From Microvirga terricola (GTDB lineage Bacteria; Pseudomonadota; Alphaproteobacteria; Rhizobiales; Beijerinckiaceae): a stretch of DNA of 64,000 nucleotides. Below, piece after piece: positions 53,823 to 61,606 of the stretch. The stretch is taken from the NCBI RefSeq assembly GCF_011777495.1, contig NZ_JAATJS010000001.1, positions 372,001-436,000 on the forward strand, given 5' to 3'. The notes under the pieces are model-generated. The model was not told where the DNA came from. It did no database searches and was given only the letters and a program-made list of their open reading frames with translations. A program made the translations under genes and the position numbers. How positions within the stretch are numbered: position 1 is the first letter of the stretch; every line of letters starts with the position of its first letter.

Positions 53823-53903
53823 ATCATCCCGGACCTGTTCCGGGGAATCCACGTCTTATGACGGAGAAGGCGTGGATAGCCGGGTCAAGCCCGGCGATGA
53901 CGG
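53823..53903. repeat. GTCATGGCCGGG-type inverted-repeat element, copy 3 (variant)
   Basis: ATCATCCCGGACCTGTTCC (from 53823) pairs imperfectly with the segment ending GGCGATGACGGG (53903); an inner ATCCACG...CGTGGAT stem (53847-53877 region) is perfect. It lies between the AdhXL-like gene and the HEAT-like gene. Confidence 0.65.
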
Positions 53904-53969
53904 GAAACACTTGAAACGGCGGCTTAAAGGGCCGAGAGGCGGATGACAAGCTCCACACGCGCCCTGGCC

Positions 53970-55034
53970 TTACCGCGTCTCCTTCCCTTCCCGTTCCTTG
54001 AGGATGAAGATCGCGCGCTCCCGGACAGAGGCGCTTCGGTCCGCGGCGAATTTTTGCGTCAACTGATCGACTTCTTTCAAAGAGGCCCGGTGGCGAACGA
54101 GACCGTCCGCCGCTACCCGGCGGACGGCGGGTGTTTTGTCCATCGCACCTTGGGTGATCAGGGAAGCAAGAGAGACGGGCCTCTCGATCATCCGCTCTCC
54201 ATAGGCCACAACCAACTTGAAATGCCCCATGGACTTGTCGATCCACTTTTTCTGCAAGCCCTCCGGCCACAGGGTCCGACCCTCGATGAGAATTCTGAGA
54301 GCGAGTGAGCGCACGGACGGTTGTAGCGCCTCTAGGGAGATCCGCAGAAGGTGACAGTCCATCCCTTCGTGGCGCGATGCGAATGTGAGTGCCTTGCTCG
54401 TCGGCCCGGTGACGGCGGTGGCGATGAGAAGCGCCAAACGCTCCATGACATCGGGCCGGGAGAAGGTCTTCTCCAGAATTGCAGCCTCTTCGCTCCACCG
54501 ACGCCAATCGCGAACGCGTGTGAGCAGAATGAAGGCGGCCGTTGCGATGATGTCGGGCGAAGTTTGGGGGAACGTCCGTTCCGCACATGCGAGTGCGGCT
54601 TGTCGGACCTCTTTCACCCAATCGTTCAAGCGATAGGCGACACAGGCGACCAGGAACGGGCTCTCCAGCGGCCCGTCGAAGGCCTTGAGGGCCGCCTCGC
54701 GCAAATATCCGCTGCCTTGGAAGAGGTAGAGAAACTTCAGAAGCGAATGCTGCCGCAGCAGATCGCTTTCCGTCTTTGTCGGCCAGACGAGGCTGAGAAA
54801 GTGGGTCCGCTTTCGACCGGGCTGATGGTACAGCCGGCCTCTCAGATGGATTTCCTTCGCAGCTTGCGGATAAGCCTCGACGGGGAGCTTATGGAGACCG
54901 AAGACAAACGCTGAAAGTGCCTTTTCATCCACCACCTGAGCCGGCCCTTCGCCCAAGCGAGCGACGGCCCTTTGCAGGTCAGGAGGAAGGACAGAGCGTC
55001 TTCCATGAGTCGTTATGTCTTCGTAGCTGATCAT
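53970..55034 (-). CDS. HEAT/ARM-like alpha-helical repeat protein, unknown function
   Basis: 354 residues with repeated amphipathic helix pairs: LREAALKAFDGPLESPFLVACVAYRLNDWVKEVRQAALACAERTF, DVMERLALLIATAVTGPTSKALTFA, HLLRISLEALQPSVRSLALRILIEG and PAVRRVAADGLVRHRASLKEVDQ. The Asp/Val/Arg pattern resembles HEAT repeats, used as protein-binding scaffolds. No signal peptide or enzymatic motif. Base composition is less GC-rich than its neighbours and it stands between lipid genes, so it may be a recent insertion. Confidence 0.75.
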   Translation of the reverse strand: MISYEDITTHGRRSVLPPDLQRAVARLGEGPAQVVDEKALSAFVFGLHKLPVEAYPQAAKEIHLRGRLYHQPGRKRTHFLSLVWPTKTESDLLRQHSLLKFLYLFQGSGYLREAALKAFDGPLESPFLVACVAYRLNDWVKEVRQAALACAERTFPQTSPDIIATAAFILLTRVRDWRRWSEEAAILEKTFSRPDVMERLALLIATAVTGPTSKALTFASRHEGMDCHLLRISLEALQPSVRSLALRILIEGRTLWPEGLQKKWIDKSMGHFKLVVAYGERMIERPVSLASLITQGAMDKTPAVRRVAADGLVRHRASLKEVDQLTQKFAADRSASVRERAIFILKEREGKETR

Positions 55035-55082
55035 GCCCCTTTATATCATTGTCGGCAGAGGCAGCTAACGGGAAAGAACCTC

Positions 55083-55829
55083 TTACCGATGCACGCCGAT
55101 CATCGAGGTCAGGCCGCCATCAATGGGGAGGACCGTGCCGGTGATGTAGGCGGCGGGATCAGACATCAGGAAGGCGGTAAGGCCCGCGATCTCTTCCGGC
55201 TTGGCGAAGCGACCGGCCGGAATCTGCTTTTCCATGTTCTCGCGATAAGCAGCGTAAGGGGCCATCATGTCCGTGTCGATGAAGCCCGGCGCGATGACGT
55301 TGACGGTCACGCCGCGCTTCGCCGTTTCGATGGCGAGCGTGCGGCAATAGGAGATGAGCGCGCCCTTCGAGGCCGCATAGGCCGCGTTGCCCGGATTGCC
55401 CTGAAGCGCGGCGACCGAGCCGATGGCGACGATGCGCCCGGCCTTCGCGCGGATCATGTTCCGCATGAGGCTTTTGGCGATGCGCGTGAGCGACCAGAAG
55501 TTCACCTGCATGGCGGCTTCGGCCTTGTCCTGCTGCATCATGGCGGCGAGGGCGTCATAGGGCTGGCCGGCATTGTGCACGAAGCCGAAGAAAGTCTCGC
55601 CCTCGATGCTCTCGCAAAAGTCTTCCAGGGCCTCCTTGTTGGCGAGATCGAGCGCATGCGCCTTGATCGACCGGCCGGGATGGGCCGCCATCAATTCATC
55701 GGCCAGCGCCGTCGCGGCGTCTCCGGACGAGCGATAGGTGAAATCCACGTCGTGGCCTGAAGCCGCAAGCGCCCGCACGATGGCCGCGCCGACGCCCTTG
55801 CCGCCGCCTGTCACAAAAACTCGGGTCAT
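55083..55829 (-). CDS. 3-oxoacyl-ACP reductase-like SDR (FabG-like)
   Basis: 248 residues. Cofactor loop TGGGKGVGAAIV (7-18), NAG at 86-88, catalytic S138, Y151, K155 (AIGSVAALQGNPGNAAYAASK), and the C-terminal FLMSDPAAYITGTVLPIDGGLTSM match FabG-like reductases. In Bradyrhizobium-type genomes an SDR of this kind accompanies the acpXL genes for very-long-chain acyl synthesis. The Mu-like prophage end is only 75 bases upstream of its start, so its native promoter or upstream operon partners have been displaced. Confidence 0.88.
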   Translation of the reverse strand: MTRVFVTGGGKGVGAAIVRALAASGHDVDFTYRSSGDAATALADELMAAHPGRSIKAHALDLANKEALEDFCESIEGETFFGFVHNAGQPYDALAAMMQQDKAEAAMQVNFWSLTRIAKSLMRNMIRAKAGRIVAIGSVAALQGNPGNAAYAASKGALISYCRTLAIETAKRGVTVNVIAPGFIDTDMMAPYAAYRENMEKQIPAGRFAKPEEIAGLTAFLMSDPAAYITGTVLPIDGGLTSMIGVHR

Positions 55830-55849
55830 CGATCAAAGCTCCGACGAAG

Positions 55850-55886
55850 TCCCCTCCCCCTTGTTGGGAGGGTTAGGGTGGGGGTG
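55850..55886. repeat. CCCTCCCC...GGGAGGG-type interspersed element, copy C
   Basis: GTCCCCTCCCCCTTGTTGGG is followed by AGGGTTAGGGTGGGGGT. It lies between the fabG-like gene and the prophage end, 17 bases from the phage terminus, so the phage inserted right beside an existing repeat. Confidence 0.7.
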
Positions 55887-55903
55887 GCGGCGCCGACCTT
55901 CGG

Positions 55904-55949
55904 TGAAGCGCGCCGGCCGATTTTGCAGAGCGCGCCACTTGAATTTGCA
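55904..55949 (-). repeat. Mu-like right end with two transposase-binding-type repeats
   Basis: 55907-55927 and 55929-55949 align over 21 bases: both begin AGCGCGCC and end TTTGCA, 16 of 21 identical, on a 22-base period. The outermost dinucleotide is TG, the reverse complement of the CA that Mu-family transposases cleave at. Confidence 0.8.
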
Positions 55950-56015
55950 CCGTAGAAACAGCCTCTAAGAGACATCTGAGAGGGCTCTCATGGACATTTT
56001 AAGACCGAACGGGTC

Positions 56016-56498
56016 TTAGAGCGGCTCCGCCGTGCCGTCCAGCTCCTGGGTGGGCTTCTTCGGCTTGCCCGCAGCCGCCGGCTTAGCTGGTTCTCCGCCG
56101 GCCGCGATGGTCTTTGTGATCGCGGTGGCTCGGGCCTTCGCCCTGGCCATCTCGACGGCGGAGAGACGGCCGCATTCCGTCTGTAGGTTCATCTGGTCGC
56201 CGCCATCCACCTCCGGCGAGCCGGATGCGATGATGACCATCCGCCAAGCGCAGCCCTGGACCAGATCCCGCACCACCGCCGCCGACCGGCCGGAAGAGAA
56301 TGTAAAGGCCACGTTTCGCTGAGAGGTGTAGTCCCGCTTGAGGGCAGCCGCGTACCACTTCGTGAATTGCTTGGCGTCTGTCTCACAGGCCGTAGCGTCC
56401 TGCTGGACGGCGCAAATTTTCAAGAAGTTGTCGGCTTCGCCGGCCATGGCCGGAGGAGCAAGGAGGAGAAGAAGGCCGATCAGAAGGCTGGACCGCAT
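56016..56498 (-). CDS. Small secreted prophage protein ending in LDGTAEPL, unknown function
   Basis: 160 residues. Signal peptide 1-19 (LLIGLLLLLAPPAMA), a helical mature domain with four cysteines (residues 29, 38, 83 and 109; C29 and C38 in KICAVQQDATACETD), and a linker rich in Ala, Pro and Lys (about 134-151) before the C-terminal LDGTAEPL (153-160). The same octapeptide occurs in gp44 at 248-255, and gp44 ends in ALDGTARAL. It is the last gene before the phage end, where Mu-like phages carry accessory genes. A weak hairpin with AAGACC and GGTCTT overlaps its stop (56001-56017). No family recognised. Confidence 0.75.
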   Translation of the reverse strand: MRSSLLIGLLLLLAPPAMAGEADNFLKICAVQQDATACETDAKQFTKWYAAALKRDYTSQRNVAFTFSSGRSAAVVRDLVQGCAWRMVIIASGSPEVDGGDQMNLQTECGRLSAVEMARAKARATAITKTIAAGGEPAKPAAAGKPKKPTQELDGTAEPL

Positions 56499-56557
56499 GG
56501 AAATATTCCCTTGTTGCTGACAGGGAACCTAGAGCCGGCCGAGTGTGGCGGACAAGG

Positions 56558-57373
56558 TCAAATAGTAGCGGAATTGCTGACAATGATCTCCCCGACCCGC
56601 TGGCTCCGGCCTCCTCCGCTGACCGTATAGGTCGTTTCGACCGCCTCAATCGTGAAGCCATCGAACAGGGCGCGAGTTTCCGGCCTGTCGTTGATCGTGA
56701 GCAGGAATCGGCCTTTGAGGCGACGAAGAGCCGCCACGAGGCGCTGGTAGTCAGCCCTGGAGAACAGTTCGGCACCGTAGAAGTCCTCGGAGCCGAAATA
56801 AGGTGGGTCCAGGAAAAAGAGGCTGTAGGGTCGGTCGTAGCGGTCGAGGAACTCCTCGAAGTCCAGGCACTCGATAACCACCCCTGCGAGCCGCTCGTGG
56901 ATATCCTCAAGCATCGGGACCAGCTTGGTCACGTTGAAGCGTCCGGGGTCGATCGGGCTGACCCCAAAGTTCCGACCGGCGACCTTGCCGCCGAAGGCCG
57001 TGCGCTGAAGGTAGAGAAAGCGCGCCGCCCGCTCCAGGTCGGTCAGCGTCGTCGGATCCGTTGCAGCCAGACGCTGGAACTCCTTTCGGGAGGTCAGCTG
57101 CCAGCGCAGCATCTCGACAAAGGGGACGTAGTGGCGCTGGAGGATGCGGAAAAAGTTCGCCACGTCGCCGGAACGGTCATTGATGACCTCGCTCTTGGGG
57201 GCGTGGCTGCGGCGTAGGAATACCCCGCCCATCCCAACGAATGCCTCGCAATAGGTTTGATGGGGGATGTTCTCAATCCGCTCGACTAAGCGACGGGCGA
57301 GGTTGCGCTTGCCACCGATATAGCCGGCAGCCGGCCTGACGGGCTCGACAGCCCGCATCGAATCAATCGCCAT
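56558..57373 (-). CDS. D12-class DNA adenine methyltransferase (Dam-like)
   Basis: 271 residues from the ATG at 57373 (GGAG upstream; an in-frame GTG lies at 57394). Motif X/I region GYIGGKRNLARRLVERI and CEAFVGMGGVFL, and the catalytic DPPY in LFFLDPPYFGSEDFYGAELFSR, are intact. It methylates adenine N6 in a short site that cannot be read from the protein. Placed at the right end of a Mu-like phage, it corresponds in position to the Mu mom modification gene, though it is unrelated in sequence. Confidence 0.93.
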   Translation of the reverse strand: MAIDSMRAVEPVRPAAGYIGGKRNLARRLVERIENIPHQTYCEAFVGMGGVFLRRSHAPKSEVINDRSGDVANFFRILQRHYVPFVEMLRWQLTSRKEFQRLAATDPTTLTDLERAARFLYLQRTAFGGKVAGRNFGVSPIDPGRFNVTKLVPMLEDIHERLAGVVIECLDFEEFLDRYDRPYSLFFLDPPYFGSEDFYGAELFSRADYQRLVAALRRLKGRFLLTINDRPETRALFDGFTIEAVETTYTVSGGGRSQRVGEIIVSNSATI

Positions 57374-57530
57374 TGGCGAAGCTCCACGACTCACGTAAGG
57401 CCAATCTGCCGCGCGGCAGCGGGCCGGTGTGTCAGTGCATCGGACGGGCCTTCTTAGACCGGAGACCCGTGGTTCGGGGTGTTAGCGCACCCCGGCCCCC
57501 GCTTTAACGGCCCTAGGGCTGGCCGAGACC
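57374..57530. other. 157-base gap between the tail module and the methylase
   Basis: A hairpin CGGGGTG (57475-57481) with CACCCCG (57488-57494), loop TTAGCG, stands downstream of the tail genes and may attenuate their transcription; no uridine run follows on the minus strand. The remaining sequence presumably holds the methylase promoter. No ORF. Confidence 0.4.
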
Positions 57531-58148
57531 TCACAACGCGAAGGCAGCATCGATCTCAGGGATTGACGAGACGGTGCCCTCGTCGATCGCTTTTGTGACC
57601 TGTCGTTCCTTGCGGAAGCAGGAGCGGACATGACGGGCAACGGCAAGGCCGATAGCGATCATTTCCGTCGAGGAGATTTCAACCCACCCCGAAGCGCCCT
57701 TGAAATCCACCGGCTCGTCAGGCTCCACCAAGGCGAGATTGTAGGCTCCGGTAATGAGCGCCTGGCTCTCGCGATCAGTCACAATAATAGATTCGCCGAC
57801 TACGATCCCGCCGGTTTCGATGACGAAGCGCTTGCTCGCGGCATATGCCTTGAGTCCCGCCTTCACTTCGTTGGGATCGACAACCGAAGGAAGCGGAGCG
57901 ACAAACACGTTGCCCTCACGAGTCCATCCCTCTGCAACTTCCTCGCCGACAGCTTCAAACACGAAATCGGGGTGGAAGAAGTCAGCGGGTGTCGCGGGCC
58001 GCTCCTCATAGACAGCCGGCGATCCTGCAATCTCCTCGCCGTCTTCACCGATATGCGGGGGGATCTCAGGCGAGACTATGACGGTAACGGTGTCCGGCAC
58101 CTGCGCAATTTCCACCACGACGCCGTTTTCGATTCGAGCAACCTTCAT
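57531..58148 (-). CDS. DUF4376 phage tail-associated protein
   Basis: 205 residues. The C-terminal half (DPNEVKAGLKAYAASKRFVIETGGIVVGESIIVTDRESQALITGAYNLAL, about 93-143) matches DUF4376, found in phage tail-fibre assembly or tip proteins. It starts one base after the tail-fibre stop, with GAGGTGGTGAG as ribosome-binding site inside the fibre gene's end. Likely a fibre chaperone or tip subunit. Confidence 0.85.
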   Translation of the reverse strand: MKVARIENGVVVEIAQVPDTVTVIVSPEIPPHIGEDGEEIAGSPAVYEERPATPADFFHPDFVFEAVGEEVAEGWTREGNVFVAPLPSVVDPNEVKAGLKAYAASKRFVIETGGIVVGESIIVTDRESQALITGAYNLALVEPDEPVDFKGASGWVEISSTEMIAIGLAVARHVRSCFRKERQVTKAIDEGTVSSIPEIDAAFAL

Positions 58149-58149
58149 C

Positions 58150-59865
58150 TCACCACCTCACAATCACAAGGCCAGGCGCGCCATTGCCGCCGGCGAGTGC
58201 CGATCCGCCTGACGCACCATTGCCGCCAGTCCCGTAACCAGCGCCGTTCGCGCCCGTGCCGAACGCGCTCACGTTGCCGAATGGCAGGCCCGCCAAACCA
58301 CCCTTGTTGAAGACATGCAGCAGATAGTTGATATCCCAGGTCGATTGCGGGCCGCCTGTACCGCCCGCCGCGCCAGGGATGTTGATGTCGCCACCAGTTG
58401 CGACGCCACCAGTGCCGCCGGTAGACAGGTAGTTCCGGCCTGAGAGCCCGCCGGTACCCCCGGTCGCCGAGCAATAGCTGCCGAAGGATGACGTGCCGCC
58501 CGCAGTGCCAGCGCTAGCCGCATTCGCAACCCCAACACCACCGAGGCCGACCGTCACTGGAATCGCAGCACCCGGGGTGAGATTTGTGACCCGCTTGCGG
58601 GTATAAGCGCCGCCACCGCCGCCCGCGCCGGGTGTGCCTGCCGGGTTGCCCACGCCGTCGCCCGAGGTACCACCTGGACCGCCGGCACCAAAGACCTCGA
58701 CTTCCGCGGAGGTGACACCCGCTGGCACGGTGAAGGTGCCGGACGAGAAAAATATCTGCGTGCGACCGACCTGTGAAGCAAGCGCTCGCAACGCGCGAAA
58801 GGTAATGTTGATCAGTTGAAACTTCGCGCCGTCGTAAGATGCCTCGATGAGGTTCCCAAGTTGCAGATCGCCCGCCTGAAGATCGCTTCCGTCGCTATAG
58901 GTAAGGCTCTTCGCGCCCAGGCCATTGACGTTGATGGTTACAGATCCAGTGTTCGGTGCCGCAACAAGGAACCGGACGGCCATCCCCTTCAGGTATGAGG
59001 TCGGCGTCGGTGTCAGAACTATGCTGATCGCGTTCGCCGCTCCGGTGTCGTCCGCATAGATCGCGCTTCCGGACTGGATCGCATACGGACTGAGTGTGAG
59101 AAGTTCAAAGTTGGCGCCGTCGTAGACCAGCTCGACGACTCGATTAGCCACCAGATCATTCGCCTGCAGAGAGGTCCCGTCCGGTCGCACGATGCTCTTT
59201 GCGCCGAGGGCGTTGACGTTGATTGTCGCTGCGCCCGTATTGCTGAAGCTAGGCTTGACGCGGATCACCATCCCAGTCGTAAGCGACGTGGGGACCGGGC
59301 TCAGCGTCACCGTCAGTGCGTTGGCAGTGCCGGCCGTAGCTGCATAGTTCGAGGAGCCCGACTGAATCGGAAAAGACGATGATCCGTTGAGGTAGAACGA
59401 GCCGCCGGAGTAGATGACCTCAACCACCGCCCCGCCTTTGAGATCGTTGGCCTGTAGCGCCTCGCCGGATTGGCGCAGGATCGTCTTCGCGCCGAGACCG
59501 CTGACGTTCAGGGTAGCGCCCGTTGTGTTCGACGACAGCACCTGGAAGCGCAATGTAAGACCGTCGAAATAGCTGGTCAGGGGCAGATCGGGAGTCAGGG
59601 TCAAGACATTCGCCGAGCCCGCCGCAGCCTTGTAGTTATCCTTTTGCTGCTGGACCAACGTCCTGATGACCCGCAAAAGCTGATCGCGCTTCGATCCGTC
59701 CAATGTATCGAGGTACTCGACGACCCCGCACAGTTCTTCTTGAAAATCATTCAGCCACTTCGGCGTCACGCGCGTTCCGGTCGCCCCGCCCATAGTGTCG
59801 CGGCCGCGAAACCCTTTCTTGCCGCCGCCGATATCGACTGCCGTCTCGTGGTTGATGCGCTCCAT
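58150..59865 (-). CDS. Phage tail fibre with three internal repeats and a Gly-rich tip
   Basis: 571 residues. Residues 1-75 are a helical base; three homologous repeats of about 90 residues follow (about 78-170, 173-266, 270-352), each with a GTANALTLxLxPxPTS start and an NVxGLGAKSIxRxDGxxLQANDL core. From 375 the domain starts FTVPAGVTSAEVEVFGAGGPGG and is very Gly-rich to the C-terminus (LVIVRW), a common receptor-contacting tail tip fold. Repeats differ enough in DNA to be old. Host attachment is the expected role. Confidence 0.92.
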   Translation of the reverse strand: MERINHETAVDIGGGKKGFRGRDTMGGATGTRVTPKWLNDFQEELCGVVEYLDTLDGSKRDQLLRVIRTLVQQQKDNYKAAAGSANVLTLTPDLPLTSYFDGLTLRFQVLSSNTTGATLNVSGLGAKTILRQSGEALQANDLKGGAVVEVIYSGGSFYLNGSSSFPIQSGSSNYAATAGTANALTVTLSPVPTSLTTGMVIRVKPSFSNTGAATINVNALGAKSIVRPDGTSLQANDLVANRVVELVYDGANFELLTLSPYAIQSGSAIYADDTGAANAISIVLTPTPTSYLKGMAVRFLVAAPNTGSVTINVNGLGAKSLTYSDGSDLQAGDLQLGNLIEASYDGAKFQLINITFRALRALASQVGRTQIFFSSGTFTVPAGVTSAEVEVFGAGGPGGTSGDGVGNPAGTPGAGGGGGAYTRKRVTNLTPGAAIPVTVGLGGVGVANAASAGTAGGTSSFGSYCSATGGTGGLSGRNYLSTGGTGGVATGGDINIPGAAGGTGGPQSTWDINYLLHVFNKGGLAGLPFGNVSAFGTGANGAGYGTGGNGASGGSALAGGNGAPGLVIVRW

Positions 59866-59879
59866 GTCGGACTCCAGAA

Positions 59880-60470
59880 CTAGACATACGAGAACGCGAC
59901 ATCAGTATGGGCTGGCTTTGCCCTCCGAATGTCGCATTCCACGCCTGAGAGAAGGGTTTCGTAGAGATAATCGTTGGCCTCGCTCTCGCCGGCCGTGAAC
60001 TCGGTGATCTTGGTGAGGGCCAACTCGACGACCCACGCAAACTGTTCGGGATCCTCGATCAATTCATCATCCGCGCAGAGCAAGTCTGCCTCGCTCGGCT
60101 TGAACTCCTTGACCGTGATCGGGACGCCCTGTTTCGCGGCCTGATCAACATAGTAAGGGATGCTCTGTCCGCCGCGCGCCGTCCACCGCGAGTGCGCCAG
60201 CATCTGACGCTCGTTGAGGGACATGGTCGATGGATCGCGACCGCACGGATCGGGGCCAAGAACGCGCTCGAAATCCGGCAGGCAGTGAACGGCGGTACGC
60301 GGATCGATCTCCGCCATCATGTCCTCGGCCTGCTTTTCGATGATGGCGATGCCGGCAGCGAGGGGCCATAAGAGAGCAGCAAGCAAAGTGTCCTCGCCGC
60401 GCGGCCAGACCCAGCCAGGCGGCACGTAAGACAAAAGCTCTTCGAGGGCAGCGTCGTCGGACCGGCTCAT
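59880..60470 (-). CDS. YmfQ/DUF2313 phage tail protein (Mu gp48-like)
   Basis: 196 residues from the ATG at 60470, which overlaps the gp47 stop in ATGA; an in-frame ATG at 60488 is an alternative. LLSYVPPGWVWPRGEDTLLAALL, DPRTAVHCLPDFERVLGPDPCG and SLNERQMLAHSRWTARGGQSIPYYVDQAAKQGVPITVKEFKP are the DUF2313 blocks. It is a baseplate component, which lies between gp47 and the fibre gene as in Mu. Confidence 0.93.
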   Translation of the reverse strand: MSRSDDAALEELLSYVPPGWVWPRGEDTLLAALLWPLAAGIAIIEKQAEDMMAEIDPRTAVHCLPDFERVLGPDPCGRDPSTMSLNERQMLAHSRWTARGGQSIPYYVDQAAKQGVPITVKEFKPSEADLLCADDELIEDPEQFAWVVELALTKITEFTAGESEANDYLYETLLSGVECDIRRAKPAHTDVAFSYV

Positions 60471-61606
60471 GGCAATGGACCCGCCCATGTGACAGACCCC
60501 GGCACGGGCAACTGACGCGGAGTTGGCACAACGTTTGCAACCGGGTCGAGCAGATCGTGCGCGTACTCACCCTGCGCCGCCGAAATCGCCTCGGACAGAC
60601 GCGACAGATAGAGCTTTTCACCGATCGCCGCATCCCTCGCGAAAAAGGCTTTCTGCGCCGATGTCACGGCGTTGCGGATCGCGATCTCATCCGGCGTCAG
60701 GCGTACCTGCATCGGCACCGGCAACAACTCCGCAGGCACCATGACCACTTCAGCCGTCACCGGCCGGACCCCTTGTGTCTGGCTGTTTACGCGACCGAGG
60801 TAGTCAAGCATCGCATCGAGTTCTGTCGACGTGGGAACGCGCGGTTCCGCCTTGGTGCCCATGGCGATACAGACGCCGACAGTGCCTTTGCCGACCCAAT
60901 TCGGCAGCGTCCGCACATGCGAGGCCGCGAAGGCGTTGAAGATCCAATTCGGATAGTCGAAGAACGCCCCGCCGTGCGCCGGCTCACGGATCCTTTTCAG
61001 GAGGCGATCGAGGAGTGAGTTTAGATCCTCCTCCTCCGCACCGCCGGCAAGCCCTTCCGCGTCGACGATGCCGCGTTGCTGAGACAGCCCGACGAGTGGC
61101 GAAACAAGAGTTAGAATGGACCCGCCCGCCAAATTCCCGGCGACGCCAGCGTCCGATGCGCTGATATTGACTGTGGCCGATCCACCGGCCGGGATCGCAC
61201 CAAGTGTGGTCGTTCGGTAGAGGACGCCGCTTGCCGACCGAAGCTCCAAGTCGACCGGAATGGCCGTGCCGGGCGAACCCTCAAAGACGACCTTGCCGAT
61301 AGCTTTCGTCGCCGGCCGGCGAAAGATGCCCCAAATTCCCGAATGGCGGATGAGCTGCTCGATTTCCGCCGTGTCCGGCATGTACTGGTCGCCCCACCAA
61401 CGCAGATGCTGATGGCAAGTGTAGAGGCTTTGTGCCTGCCCGCGCACGATCGCGCTGACCATACCGACCGGCGAGCGCACCGCACGTGCGATGGCCTCCG
61501 GTGACACGTTCAACCCCTTCGCCTCCGCAAAGCGGCGAAGAGAAAATTCCATGAAGGCTTCCTGCTGACGGACAAGATCATCGATCGACGGCAGAGGAAA
61601 GGGCAT
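60467..61606 (-). CDS. Baseplate J/gp47 family protein
   Basis: 379 residues. DLVRQQEAFMEFSLRRFAEAKGLNVSPEAIARAVRSPVGMVSAIVRGQAQSLY at the N-terminus, GTAIPVDLELRSASGVLYRTTTLGAIPAGGSATVNISASDAGVAGNLAGGSILTLVSP in the middle and the C-terminal domain are characteristic of Mu gp47/baseplate J proteins, the wedge of contractile tails. Start at 61606 overlaps the preceding stop (TGATG). It implies a Myoviridae-type (contractile) tail. Confidence 0.95.
   Translation of the reverse strand: MPFPLPSIDDLVRQQEAFMEFSLRRFAEAKGLNVSPEAIARAVRSPVGMVSAIVRGQAQSLYTCHQHLRWWGDQYMPDTAEIEQLIRHSGIWGIFRRPATKAIGKVVFEGSPGTAIPVDLELRSASGVLYRTTTLGAIPAGGSATVNISASDAGVAGNLAGGSILTLVSPLVGLSQQRGIVDAEGLAGGAEEEDLNSLLDRLLKRIREPAHGGAFFDYPNWIFNAFAASHVRTLPNWVGKGTVGVCIAMGTKAEPRVPTSTELDAMLDYLGRVNSQTQGVRPVTAEVVMVPAELLPVPMQVRLTPDEIAIRNAVTSAQKAFFARDAAIGEKLYLSRLSEAISAAQGEYAHDLLDPVANVVPTPRQLPVPGSVTWAGPLP

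Noticed and set aside
56016..56498. Rap1a/Tai-type immunity protein assignment for the secreted prophage gene
   Set aside because: Size and signal peptide fit, but the conserved Cys-Gly-Tyr pattern of that family is not seen.
58360..59640. Regular repeats in the tail-fibre gene considered as a CRISPR-like array
   Set aside because: The period is about 270-290 bases, in frame and diverged at third positions, so they are protein repeats.
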